The translations under genes were made by a program, and so were the position numbers. A stretch of DNA of 60,415 nt from CAZGVW01 sp964529265 (GTDB taxonomy: Bacteria > Planctomycetota > Phycisphaerae > Phycisphaerales > UBA1924): the NCBI GenBank assembly GCA_964529265.1, contig CAZGVW010000092.1:1-60415 (forward strand). The letters run 5' to 3'. Numbering within the stretch: the stretch's first letter is position 1; each line of letters starts with the position of its first letter. Below, piece after piece: positions 25,364 through 33,585 of the stretch. A model generated the notes under the pieces. It saw only the letters and a program-made list of their open reading frames with translations. It was not told the DNA's origin and ran no database searches.

Positions 25364-25394
25364 AGCCCGGTCGCTCCCGACCGGGCTTTTTCTT
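25364..25394 (+). terminator. rpsA terminator
   Basis: A perfect 10-bp stem (25364-25373 with 25378-25387), loop CTCC, is followed by TTTTTCTT. It lies 50 bp after the rpsA stop. On the minus strand the same hairpin is followed by GTTCTT and might also stop the small ORF at 25435-25536. Confidence 0.93.
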
Positions 25395-25434
25395 CGCGAT
25401 AAGTGAATCGAGCAGCGTCCGCAGCCGTCTGATT

Positions 25435-25536
25435 TCAGCAGAGGACCACGAACGTGAGCAGGCTGAGCACGAGGATCTTGCGGCGGGTTTCGGTGAGTCG
25501 GATCATCGATGCGCCGGTTGCGAGGGCTCTGGACAT
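25435..25536 (-). CDS. Possible 33-residue membrane peptide
   Basis: A short ORF starts with ATG at 25536, five bases after GGGAGG. The peptide has a polar, basic N-terminal half (with R-L-T-E-T-R-R-K) and a hydrophobic end (ILVLSLLTFVVLC), so it looks like a single-span membrane peptide with its Cys at the very end. It lies antisense to the leader of the next plus-strand gene and points into the rpsA terminator hairpin. No homolog is recognised. It could be chance, but the Shine-Dalgarno, the clean basic/hydrophobic layout and a following hairpin make it worth noting. The gap 25314-25684 otherwise holds only the rpsA terminator. Confidence 0.35.
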   Translation of the reverse strand: MSRALATGASMIRLTETRRKILVLSLLTFVVLC

Positions 25537-25684
25537 GTGCGCCTCCCGAGTCTTTGGTTTCCCAATGAGGCATCAACATCCGTGCCCGGCCGGGTCCCAT
25601 CAGGCGAAAGCCGCCTGGCGCGTGCAGGAACACGCGCGGACCTCGGCGCGATCCGTCTTTCGCATTGTACCGGACGCCGCCACG

Positions 25685-27580
25685 TTGACGAGGCGAAACA
25701 TCGAATGTCGCGCCGGCGCCACGCTCCGCGCTGTGCTCGCCCTATCTCCGGTGTTATTGGGCCTCGCGCCCGCCCGCGCCGCGGCGCCCCAGGCGCCCGC
25801 TCCCGCCGACGTCATATCCGCTTATCGGACAGTGGAGGAGTGGACCCGCGCCGCCGCGGCGCCGGAGGAAGCCGCGTTCATCGATCCCGCGGGCTCGACC
25901 GGCGCCTGCGTGACGCTGCGCCTTTCCGGCGCCGTGATCGGCCGCGCGACGTCCATGCAGGAAAACGGCGACAACCTGTGGCGCGCCGCGGGCGAAGCCA
26001 TCGCCCAGGCTGTGGCCCGCATGCCCGTCGAGAACGATGCGCTCCGCAATGACTCCACCCGGGCCCTCGCGCAGCAGATCGCGATCGATCTGCAGATCGC
26101 CGGTCCGCTCACGCCGCTTCCCGAGCGCGCTTCCCTGGAAAACACCGCGGCCGACCTTTCCCCCGGTGTCGATGGCGTCGCGGCCCGCGTCGGCGCCCGC
26201 CTCGAAGCCGTCCTTCCGGGGGTCATGCTCTCGACGAACGCCACGCCCATCCAGGGGCTCGTCATCGCCACCAGCGCCCTCGAACTCCCGAACTTGGCGA
26301 TCGGCGATCCTCGTGTGAGCCTCGATGCGCTCCGGCGCGAACGCGGACTCACGCTCTATCAGTTCCCCGTCGTCCATCTCGCGCAGCCGACAGCCGGCGC
26401 TCCGCCCGTCTTCCTGCATAGAGGCGGCCGAGTCGTTCCCCGCAGCGCCGTGACCATGCGCGGCCTGCGCACCTTCGCCGATGGCCTCGCCCACCACATC
26501 GAATCGAGGATGTGGCCGGGCGATGAGCCCTTCGGCCTCCTCGGCACGCTGCGCCCATGGCTCGGCGATTTCGAGGAGCCACTCGTCGCCGATCCTCGGG
26601 CCCAGGCCCTCGCCGCGGTCGCGCTCCTCGACTATGCGAACGCTCTCCGCGCCGAGCCGGAAGATGCGCTCCGGCGCGCGCATCACGCCGTGCGTATCCT
26701 CGCCGACCTCACCGACATCGCCGAAGGCGAAATCGACCACCGCGCCGATGACGTCGTCATCGCCCTCCGCTACATCGCCCTCGCGCAGTGGAACGAACTC
26801 CATCCGCTCCTCTCCGGCCCGATCCCCGCCGGAATCGACTTCGACCCCGTCGCAACCCGCGCCATGCGCATCGGATCCGATGAATCGCAGCGGTTCGTGA
26901 ACGCCCTCCGAGCCGAGAACGCCGACCGCCTCTCGCCCCCCGAACGCGCCATCGTGGCCTATGCATGGGCGCTCTGGGCTAACCCGCCGGAGAACATCCT
27001 CCAACTCATCGAGCCACAGGAAGCCGCGGCCGCCGTGCGATCCCTCTTCCGCGAGGCCCCGCCGGGCGGCCTCGCCGCCCTCATGCCCTGGCTCGGCTGG
27101 GCAGAACTCGCTCTGATCCCCACGGATGCGCCAATTCCGAGCGAAATCGGCCTCCGTGACTTCAGAACGCTCGTCTGGCGCCACCAACTGAATGCCGCCG
27201 ACCTCTCCGAGCAAAATCGCGACTTCGCCGGCGGCGTGGTGTTCACCACCGGTTCCACGCCGCTCCCCAACTGGCAGGTCGCGCGACCGCTGGCGTTCCT
27301 GGCCACCATGGCCGCCGACCGCCGCTTCACGCCGGATGCCGAGTTTGCGCGCGAATTGTCGAGTTTGAGCGGCTCTTTCCGCTTTCTGATGCAGTTGGCC
27401 TCCGGCCCCGAAGAAGCCCACATGTTCCAGCAGCCGGAGCGAGCGCTCGGCGGCATCCGCATGGCCCCCTGGGACCAGCGGCAGCCCCTCGAGGCATCCG
27501 CCATGGCCCTCCTGGCCGCCTCCGAGGCCCTCAGGGGACTGGAGGCCCGGTCGGCCGCCGTCCCGCCCTCGGGCCCCTGA
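25685..27580 (+). CDS. Exported protein of unknown function
   Basis: About 631 residues if started at the TTG at 25685, which gives a basic N-terminus and a hydrophobic stretch (TLRAVLALSPVLLGLAPARA) ending in an Ala-x-Ala site. An ATG at 25565 and an earlier start at 25454 are open but would bury the signal peptide. Residues about 50-100 (GACVTLRLSGAVIGRATS) resemble the core of AMMECR1-like domains. The region about 230-420 is helical, possibly a six-hairpin toroid type. These are weak resemblances, not assignments. Pro/Ala/Arg content is high. No catalytic motif is clear. The next gene follows after 127 bp. Confidence 0.6.
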   Translation: MTRRNIECRAGATLRAVLALSPVLLGLAPARAAAPQAPAPADVISAYRTVEEWTRAAAAPEEAAFIDPAGSTGACVTLRLSGAVIGRATSMQENGDNLWRAAGEAIAQAVARMPVENDALRNDSTRALAQQIAIDLQIAGPLTPLPERASLENTAADLSPGVDGVAARVGARLEAVLPGVMLSTNATPIQGLVIATSALELPNLAIGDPRVSLDALRRERGLTLYQFPVVHLAQPTAGAPPVFLHRGGRVVPRSAVTMRGLRTFADGLAHHIESRMWPGDEPFGLLGTLRPWLGDFEEPLVADPRAQALAAVALLDYANALRAEPEDALRRAHHAVRILADLTDIAEGEIDHRADDVVIALRYIALAQWNELHPLLSGPIPAGIDFDPVATRAMRIGSDESQRFVNALRAENADRLSPPERAIVAYAWALWANPPENILQLIEPQEAAAAVRSLFREAPPGGLAALMPWLGWAELALIPTDAPIPSEIGLRDFRTLVWRHQLNAADLSEQNRDFAGGVVFTTGSTPLPNWQVARPLAFLATMAADRRFTPDAEFARELSSLSGSFRFLMQLASGPEEAHMFQQPERALGGIRMAPWDQRQPLEASAMALLAASEALRGLEARSAAVPPSGP

Positions 27581-27707
27581 GGAAACAGCCGAAGGAACCC
27601 GGAGCGAAGGCGGGGGTCTAATCCGGGGTGAACCGAGGCCTCTTCCAGGGCCGCCCTAGGATCACGCGTTCTCGGACCTCAATGCAGGAAAGGCGAGGAT
27701 CTGGACC

Positions 27708-28736
27708 ATGGCGAGCACACGAAACTGGACAGTCCAATCGCTTGTGGCCGCGGCCGCGGTGGCGATGTTCGCCGGCGACCCGGCGCTCGCTCAGAGCGTT
27801 AGCGCGCCTCCCGCCCCGCCGCCCGCGGCGCACGGCGATCCTCGCGCCCAGACCCTCGCGCGGATGCTCAAGCCAATTACGGTCGAGTTCACGGATGCAC
27901 GCCTGGAAGACATCATGGCGTTCATCGCCGATGTCACCGGCGCCCCGATCGACCCCAAGTGGGTTGACGACAGCACGAGCGGCGACGGCCTCGATCGCGA
28001 GCAGACCATGTCGCTGAAGGTCGCGAATATCCCGGCGATCGATCTCGTCGAGCGCGTGCTCGAAAAGGCGCAGGGCGATGCGTTCAGCGGCAACACGTGG
28101 CAACTCGCGCGGTCCGGAGAGCTCGAAGTGGGCCCCAGGAGCCGCCTCAATCGCACCACCTACCTGCGCGTATACGACATCAATGATCTGCTCTTCGATA
28201 TGCCCTCGTTCACGCAGTTCCCCGCGCTCGATCTCGACAGCGTGCTGAACCAGCGCGAGGGCGGCGGCGCCGGCAGCATCTTCCAGAATGAGGAGCAGGA
28301 CCGCGGCGAGCGCGAATCGCGCCAGCAGCGCACGCAGCAGATCGTCGAGCTCATCACGACCATCGTCGAGCCGGATCAATGGCTCGATAACGGCGGCGAC
28401 GCCGCGAGCATCCGCGAATACAACGGCACACTGCTCGTCCAGGCGCCCGATTACGTCCACCGGCAGATCGACGGCTACCCCTTCTGGCCCTCCAGCCAGC
28501 CGCGGGCCCGTGGCGGCGGCCGGTACTTCACCGGCGCCGTCGGCGTGCAGAACAGCCAGCGCGTCGGAACGTCAACGCAGTCGGTGTCCGGCGGAACGGG
28601 CGGTGGCGGCGCCGGCGGCGCTCAGAATCGGACGGCTCCTGCAGGCCCACCGCCGCGCAGCGGCGGACAGGGCGCGGCTCCGGCAAACCCGGCCGGCGCC
28701 CCGACCCCGCCCGCCGGCGGCAGCGGCAAGCCGTGA
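27708..28736 (+). CDS. Secretin-N-like periplasmic protein
   Basis: The protein has 342 residues. The ATG at 27708 has GAGGA about 8 nt upstream. A signal peptide ends DPALAQ. Residues about 45-130 (ITVEFTDARLEDIMAFIADVTG, then a hydrophobic strand and IDLVERVLEKA) follow the STN/secretin short N-domain pattern. The stretch YLRVYDINDLLFDMPSF resembles the linker preceding planctomycete GspD-like modules. The last 90 residues are Gly/Ala/Pro-rich low complexity. There is no secretin pore domain, so it is not itself a secretin. It may be a periplasmic accessory. It converges on the FG-GAP gene with 27 bp between stops. Confidence 0.7.
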   Translation: MASTRNWTVQSLVAAAAVAMFAGDPALAQSVSAPPAPPPAAHGDPRAQTLARMLKPITVEFTDARLEDIMAFIADVTGAPIDPKWVDDSTSGDGLDREQTMSLKVANIPAIDLVERVLEKAQGDAFSGNTWQLARSGELEVGPRSRLNRTTYLRVYDINDLLFDMPSFTQFPALDLDSVLNQREGGGAGSIFQNEEQDRGERESRQQRTQQIVELITTIVEPDQWLDNGGDAASIREYNGTLLVQAPDYVHRQIDGYPFWPSSQPRARGGGRYFTGAVGVQNSQRVGTSTQSVSGGTGGGGAGGAQNRTAPAGPPPRSGGQGAAPANPAGAPTPPAGGSGKP

Positions 28737-28763
28737 TGGTTCGATGAGCCTCGGTCGCCTCGC

Positions 28764-30224
28764 TCAGAGGCACGGGCCCCAAGACCCAACCAGCAGCGCG
28801 AGATCCGAACTCCCCACCACTCCGTCGCCGGAGAGGTCGGCGTCGCCGGGGAGGCCCCACGCGCCGAGCAGAATCGCAAGGTCGGTTCCGCTCACCATCC
28901 CGTCTCCATTCAGATCGCCCGGGCACGGCGGGCCGATGGTTCCCGCGATGACGTACGCGCGGCCGGTCGCGCTGGAGTCGAGGCCCGCGGTGATGAGATA
29001 GTCGTCCTTCCCGTCTCCGTTCACGTCGCCCATGCCGTTCGCATCGAATCCGAAGCCTGCGAATGGCACGTTGTGCGTGAAGGTCTCGAGCACGGTGGAA
29101 TCGGCGCCTGAATAGACGAACGCCTTGCCCGCCTGAACGCCCCCGGTTCCCTGGATCCACGCGGCGAGGATCAGATCGGCGTGGTTGTCGCCGTTCACAT
29201 CGTCAACGATGCGCCCGATCCCGAACTGCCCGATTCCCATGCCGGTGAGGAGACGAATCCTCAGTCCCGTCGCGCCGGAGAAGACATAGGCCTTGTTCAA
29301 CTGGAAGTCGCTGAGGTAGATGTCGTTCACGCCGTCGCCGTCCACGTCGCCGGCGTTGATGAACCACTGGCCGAAGTCGATGGCGGGCGGCTCCGGGTTC
29401 AGCGTGTGCATCAGGACGCACGATGCGCCGTCGAACCGGAAGACGTATGCCTGTCCGATGGCGCCCGGAGGCGCGTTGTTCGCGCCAATCGTGATTTCAT
29501 CGCGCCCGTCGCCATCCAGGTCGCCCACGAAAGACACGCCGCCCCCGAAGTTGTGGCCCGCGCCGAATCCATCCAGGGTGCAGATGAGCGAGAAATCCGC
29601 GCCGGAATAGATGTACACGCGGCCGGAATCCACGCCCGCGGCGTCGCTTCCGGGAGCGCCCACGGCGACATCCGAAACGTCGTCGCCGTTGAAATCGCCG
29701 TCGCCCGTCACGACGAGCCCGAACTGGTCGCCCGCCGCGGCGCCGAAGAACGTATGCAGCGCGACGCCCGCGCCGGCGGATGCGCCCGAGTAGATGATCA
29801 CGCGTCCCGTCCCGCCGTTGGCCAGATCCGGGGCCCCTGCGATCACGTCCGGAACGCCGTCTCCATTCACGTCGCCCGCCCCGGTCGCGTCATGCCCGAG
29901 CCACGCGCCTCCTCCGGGGCCCGTAGCGCGGAACAGTTCGGCGCCCGTGGCGCCGTCGTACACGTAGATGCGCCCTGCGTCCGCGCCGAAGCCGTCGCGT
30001 GTCGGCGCCGTGAGAACGAACTCCTGCACCCCGTCGCCGTTCAGGTCGCCGACGGCGTCCGAGACCCACCCGAACTGGTCGCCCGCCGCCTCGCCCACGA
30101 GCGTGTGGATCGCCGTGCAGCCCTCCAGGCACTGCGCGTGCGCCGCCGGAGCAATGGCCGTGGCGGCGGCGCCGATTCCGATGATTGCACGAGCGACGCG
30201 CGACCGGTTCCACAGGTTGAGCAT
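28764..30224 (-). CDS. Secreted FG-GAP (integrin-alpha-like) beta-propeller with dockerin-like tag
   Basis: The protein has 486 residues. The ATG at 30224 lies 8 nt after GAGGGGA. After the signal peptide (ending A-H-A-Q) come seven FG-GAP blades, each with a calcium motif: DLNGDGVQE, DVNGDGVPD, DFNGDDVSD, DLDGDGRDE, DVDGDGVND, DVNGDNHAD and DVNGDGKDD. This is a complete seven-bladed propeller of about 430 residues. The tag (28767-28925) reads C-P-G-D-L-N-G-D-G-M-V-S-G-T-D-L-A, then a second loop and G-S-W-G-P-C-L. It is probably a Ca2+-stabilised extracellular adhesion or binding protein. Confidence 0.92.
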   Translation of the reverse strand: MLNLWNRSRVARAIIGIGAAATAIAPAAHAQCLEGCTAIHTLVGEAAGDQFGWVSDAVGDLNGDGVQEFVLTAPTRDGFGADAGRIYVYDGATGAELFRATGPGGGAWLGHDATGAGDVNGDGVPDVIAGAPDLANGGTGRVIIYSGASAGAGVALHTFFGAAAGDQFGLVVTGDGDFNGDDVSDVAVGAPGSDAAGVDSGRVYIYSGADFSLICTLDGFGAGHNFGGGVSFVGDLDGDGRDEITIGANNAPPGAIGQAYVFRFDGASCVLMHTLNPEPPAIDFGQWFINAGDVDGDGVNDIYLSDFQLNKAYVFSGATGLRIRLLTGMGIGQFGIGRIVDDVNGDNHADLILAAWIQGTGGVQAGKAFVYSGADSTVLETFTHNVPFAGFGFDANGMGDVNGDGKDDYLITAGLDSSATGRAYVIAGTIGPPCPGDLNGDGMVSGTDLAILLGAWGLPGDADLSGDGVVGSSDLALLVGSWGPCL

Positions 30225-30397
30225 GACTGGTCCCCTCTCAGTTGGCTTGGCCGGCGCCGCCCGATAAGCGCGCCCCGAGGCTTCTTCGCGCAGAATCAAC
30301 GCGCCGCCGCGGACCAGGCGTCGAGCAACGCGCGCTCGGCGCTTCCGCCGCTTCGATCAGCGGGTAGACTGCCTTCAGGAGAGGCGCAGTCGGGGAT

Positions 30398-30424
30398 GGA
30401 ACCGCCTCATTCCAATCGGCGAAT
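30398..30424 (+). promoter_or_regulatory. Possible ECF-type promoter upstream of the sigma/kinase pair
   Basis: GGAACC (30398-30403) is separated by 16 bp from CGAAT (30420-30424). GGAAC at -35 is common to promoters read by ECF sigma factors, and this would place the start site about 30 bp before the sigma start codon, fitting autoregulation. The -10 element is not a strong match. Confidence 0.25.
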
Positions 30425-30460
30425 GGCCTTCCAGGGGCTTCCCGGGCTCCGGAGGTCGGA

Positions 30461-31054
30461 ATGTCCCGGGGGTTCGGCCGGTTTCGCCCCGCCATCGCCC
30501 CGGACTTCGAGGAAGAGGACGTGACGATCAGGTCCGCCATCGCCCGCGACGCACTGGCCCGGCCGACGGTGTACTCGCGCCTCCGGGGCATCGCGCGCTC
30601 CTACCTGGGGCGCGAGAGGGCCGACCACACACTCCAGCCGACCGCGCTCGTGCACGAGGCGATCATCCGCATGGGTGAGGAGACGGAAAGCGCGCCGGAA
30701 GGTCGCGGCGCGCTCATCGCCAAGGCCGCGCGCATCATGCGGCTGACGCTGGTGGACCACGCGCGCCGCCGCAACGCGCAAAAGCGCCAGGCCGGGGGAG
30801 ACCGCCTGCCGCTGGATGAGGCGCTCGCGCGCTATGAGGAGCGCTCGATCGATCTGTTCGATCTGCACGACGCCCTGGCGCGGCTGGAGGGGCTCGATCC
30901 GCGCCTCGCCGCGATCGTCGAACTGCGATTCTTCGGCGGCCTCACGATCGAAGAGACAGCCGCGGCGCTCGGCGTTTCGCGCGTCACGGTTGACCGCGGG
31001 TGGAGCGTGGCGCGGGCGTGGCTCTTCGAGGAACTCCGCAAGGACCAGGAATGA
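30461..31054 (+). CDS. ECF-type sigma factor (planctomycete/myxobacterial family)
   Basis: The protein has 197 residues. The ATG at 30461 lies five bases after GGAGG. It has the ECF layout: region 2 (YSRLRGIARSYLGRERADHTLQPTALVHEAI, with the L-Q-P-T-A-L-V-H-E-A signature of the ECF-Myxo-Planc group) and region 4 helix-turn-helix (FFGGLTIEETAAALGVSRVTVDRGWSVARAWL). No anti-sigma gene is adjacent. Instead the stop overlaps the kinase ATG by 4 bp (ATGA), so kinase and sigma factor are translationally coupled. The kinase probably controls the sigma factor or its target, by analogy with ECF groups linked to Ser/Thr kinases. Confidence 0.92.
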   Translation: MSRGFGRFRPAIAPDFEEEDVTIRSAIARDALARPTVYSRLRGIARSYLGRERADHTLQPTALVHEAIIRMGEETESAPEGRGALIAKAARIMRLTLVDHARRRNAQKRQAGGDRLPLDEALARYEERSIDLFDLHDALARLEGLDPRLAAIVELRFFGGLTIEETAAALGVSRVTVDRGWSVARAWLFEELRKDQE

Positions 31055-33567
31055 CGACTCCCGAGGACATGCTGCGCCTGAAGCGGGCGGTGGAAGCCGC
31101 GGGCGACGACGCCGCCGCGGCGGAGCGCGCCCTGGCGATCCTGGGGCGGGAGAGCCCGGCGCTGGCGGGAGTGGCGCGCCGCGCCCTGCAGACCTCGGCG
31201 GAGATGGGCGATTTCCTCATGCCGCCGCACGCGAGCGCGGTCGAGCATGTTTCGTCGCAGGCCATGTTGAGCGCCACAGTGGCCCGGCGCATCGGCCCCT
31301 ATCGGCTCCTGCGCCCGCTGGGCGCGGGCGGCATGGGCGCCGTGTTCTACGCCATCCGCGACGATGGCGCGTTCGATCAGGAAGTCGCGATCAAGGTCAC
31401 GCGGCCGGACATCCGAAGCGAGCGGCTCCTCGCGCGTTTCGAGCGGGAGCGCCGGCTCCTCGCCCGGCTCGATCACCCCAACATCGCGCGGATGTTCGAT
31501 GGCGGCGCCACCGACGACGGTGAGCAGTATCTGGTCATGGAGCATGTCGATGGCGACGCGATCGACGTCTGGTGTCGCGAGCGCCGCCTGAGTCGAGCGG
31601 AGCGCGTGCAGTTGTTCCTGCCCATCTGCGCCTCCGCGCAGTGCGCGCACGAGCGGATGGTGGTTCACGGCGACATCAAGCCCGCAAATATCCTGGTCGG
31701 GCGCGACGGTGTTCCCAAGCTCGTCGATTTCGGCGTCTCGCGGTCCGCCACTGACGAGGAAACCGAGCCTGTTGATCGCGAAGGCGCCGGCCCGACGCTC
31801 GGCGCCGGTGGAACACCGGGCTACGCGAGCCCGGAGCAGCTCTCGGGCGCGCCTCTCCGCCCCGCGTCCGACGTGTATTCCCTCGGCGCGACACTCAATG
31901 AACTGCTCGGCGGCGAATCAGCGCAGGATAGAGACCTGAGGGCCATCGTCGCCCGCGCCACCGCGATGGACCCCGCTGCCAGGTACTCCGCCGCAATCGC
32001 ATTGGCTGAAGACCTCGGCCGATGGCTCCGCGGGGAGCCCGTCGCGGCCCGCCGCCGCACGCCGATGTACGTCGCGAAGAAGTGGGCCGGGCGCCACAGG
32101 CGGCTCATTGCCGGCGCCGCCGGCGTCGTCATCTGCGCTACAGCGGCAACCGCGGTGATCTGGGCGGCGCAGAACCGCGCAGCCGCGGCAAGGCGCGATG
32201 CAGGAACGGCGCGTGCGATGGCGGCGGAGGCCGAGCAACGGTCCCAGAGGGTCGCCGAGATCCTCAGCGCCACGATCGGCTCGCTCGAACCCGGAGAAAC
32301 CGCCGAGGGATCGATGAGCGTTGCGGCCCGCACCCTGGAGCGCCGGCTCGCTCAACTCGCGGACCAGCCGCTTGTCGAGGCCGATGTGCGCATCGCGCTG
32401 GCGCGCATGCATATTCCCCGCTGGGAATGGGGCCACGTCGCGACGCACCTCGAGCGGGCGGTCGCCCTGCTCCGGGCTCACGGCCGCCGCGGCGATCTGA
32501 CCCCGTTCTCCGAGACGCTGACCTTGCTCGGGCGCGCCAAGGCGCATATGGGCGAGATCTCCAGCGTCCCGATCATGGAGGAAGCCGTCGGCGTGGAGCA
32601 GACTCTTCATGGCCCCCTTCATCCCCGCACCGCCGCGGCCGTCGGCGCCCTGGGCTATGCGCTCTGGTGTGATCGGGCGTCGCAGGATCTGGGCCGCGCC
32701 GAGAAGATGTACCGGCGATCGCTGGACATCTTCGGGCAGGGCGAAGCGCGCCACTCACCCGATCATGCGCGCGTCCTGATGAGTTACGCCATGTTCCTCG
32801 ACGCCCAGTCCCGGCCGGAGGAAGCCGAGGAGCGCCTCACACAAGCCGCGGACATGTTCCGCGCGCTGCCCCCAACCCGCGACCGCTACCGCGCCGAGTG
32901 CATGAGCATGCTCGCCGGATTCCGCCTGCGCGACGAACGATACAGCGAGGCGGAGGCGCTGATGCACGCATGGCTCGAGGCGACGCCTCACGGCGCGCAC
33001 GACGACAGCGTCTCCCGCGGCTATTGGCGGCTCTGCATCACCTGCACGCAGCAGGGGCGACACGAAGAAGCGATCGACTGGGCTCTGGAAGGCTTCAAGG
33101 AAGACCTGCTGCTCCTCGGGCTTGCGAATCCCTCTTCGCTCACGCAGGCTGCCGAGCTGCGGGGGCGACTCGCCTCGCGCGAGGCGCCGATCGCCGCGCT
33201 GCTCATCGACGCGTTCAACGTTCTCCGCGCGTCGGAAGCGCCGCCGGTGCGATCCATCAGCCGGCTCTGCTTCGCCGGCGAAGTGCTGAGCGACGGTGGA
33301 CATCACGCCGACGCCGAGGCCGTTCTCCGGGAATGCGATGCGCGGGCTTCGCAGGATCTTCCGCCGGAGCACGTGCGGGCCGGCATCATCCGGTGCGCAC
33401 TCGGCCAGTGCCTCGCGCTCCAGGGCCGGCGCGATGAGGCCGCTCCGCTGCTCGCGCGAGCGGCGGACGAACTCGCGGTGAGCGTCGGCGGCGATCACAA
33501 GATTGCTCGATTGGCCCGGCAGCGCGCCGAGGCGAACGCGAACGGGACCACCCACCGCGCGAACTGA
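31051..33567 (+). CDS. Transmembrane Ser/Thr protein kinase with TPR sensor domain
   Basis: The protein has 838 residues. A kinase domain spans about 80-335: Gly-rich loop GAGGMGAVFYAI (91-102), ATP Lys115 in VAIKV, catalytic H-G-D-I-K-P-A-N (206-213), DFG (227-229) and GTPGYASPEQL. The usual HRD is HGD, so this is a non-RD-type kinase, but the catalytic Asp and Lys are present. A transmembrane helix lies at about 352-373. The C-terminal 460 residues are TPR-like (alternating AExxL repeats) and would be periplasmic, suggesting a sensor of extracytoplasmic partners. The start is fixed by the ATGA overlap with the sigma gene. It converges on rimO. Confidence 0.93.
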   Translation: MTTPEDMLRLKRAVEAAGDDAAAAERALAILGRESPALAGVARRALQTSAEMGDFLMPPHASAVEHVSSQAMLSATVARRIGPYRLLRPLGAGGMGAVFYAIRDDGAFDQEVAIKVTRPDIRSERLLARFERERRLLARLDHPNIARMFDGGATDDGEQYLVMEHVDGDAIDVWCRERRLSRAERVQLFLPICASAQCAHERMVVHGDIKPANILVGRDGVPKLVDFGVSRSATDEETEPVDREGAGPTLGAGGTPGYASPEQLSGAPLRPASDVYSLGATLNELLGGESAQDRDLRAIVARATAMDPAARYSAAIALAEDLGRWLRGEPVAARRRTPMYVAKKWAGRHRRLIAGAAGVVICATAATAVIWAAQNRAAAARRDAGTARAMAAEAEQRSQRVAEILSATIGSLEPGETAEGSMSVAARTLERRLAQLADQPLVEADVRIALARMHIPRWEWGHVATHLERAVALLRAHGRRGDLTPFSETLTLLGRAKAHMGEISSVPIMEEAVGVEQTLHGPLHPRTAAAVGALGYALWCDRASQDLGRAEKMYRRSLDIFGQGEARHSPDHARVLMSYAMFLDAQSRPEEAEERLTQAADMFRALPPTRDRYRAECMSMLAGFRLRDERYSEAEALMHAWLEATPHGAHDDSVSRGYWRLCITCTQQGRHEEAIDWALEGFKEDLLLLGLANPSSLTQAAELRGRLASREAPIAALLIDAFNVLRASEAPPVRSISRLCFAGEVLSDGGHHADAEAVLRECDARASQDLPPEHVRAGIIRCALGQCLALQGRRDEAAPLLARAADELAVSVGGDHKIARLARQRAEANANGTTHRAN

Positions 33568-33585
33568 CACAGCGCCCGACCCGGC

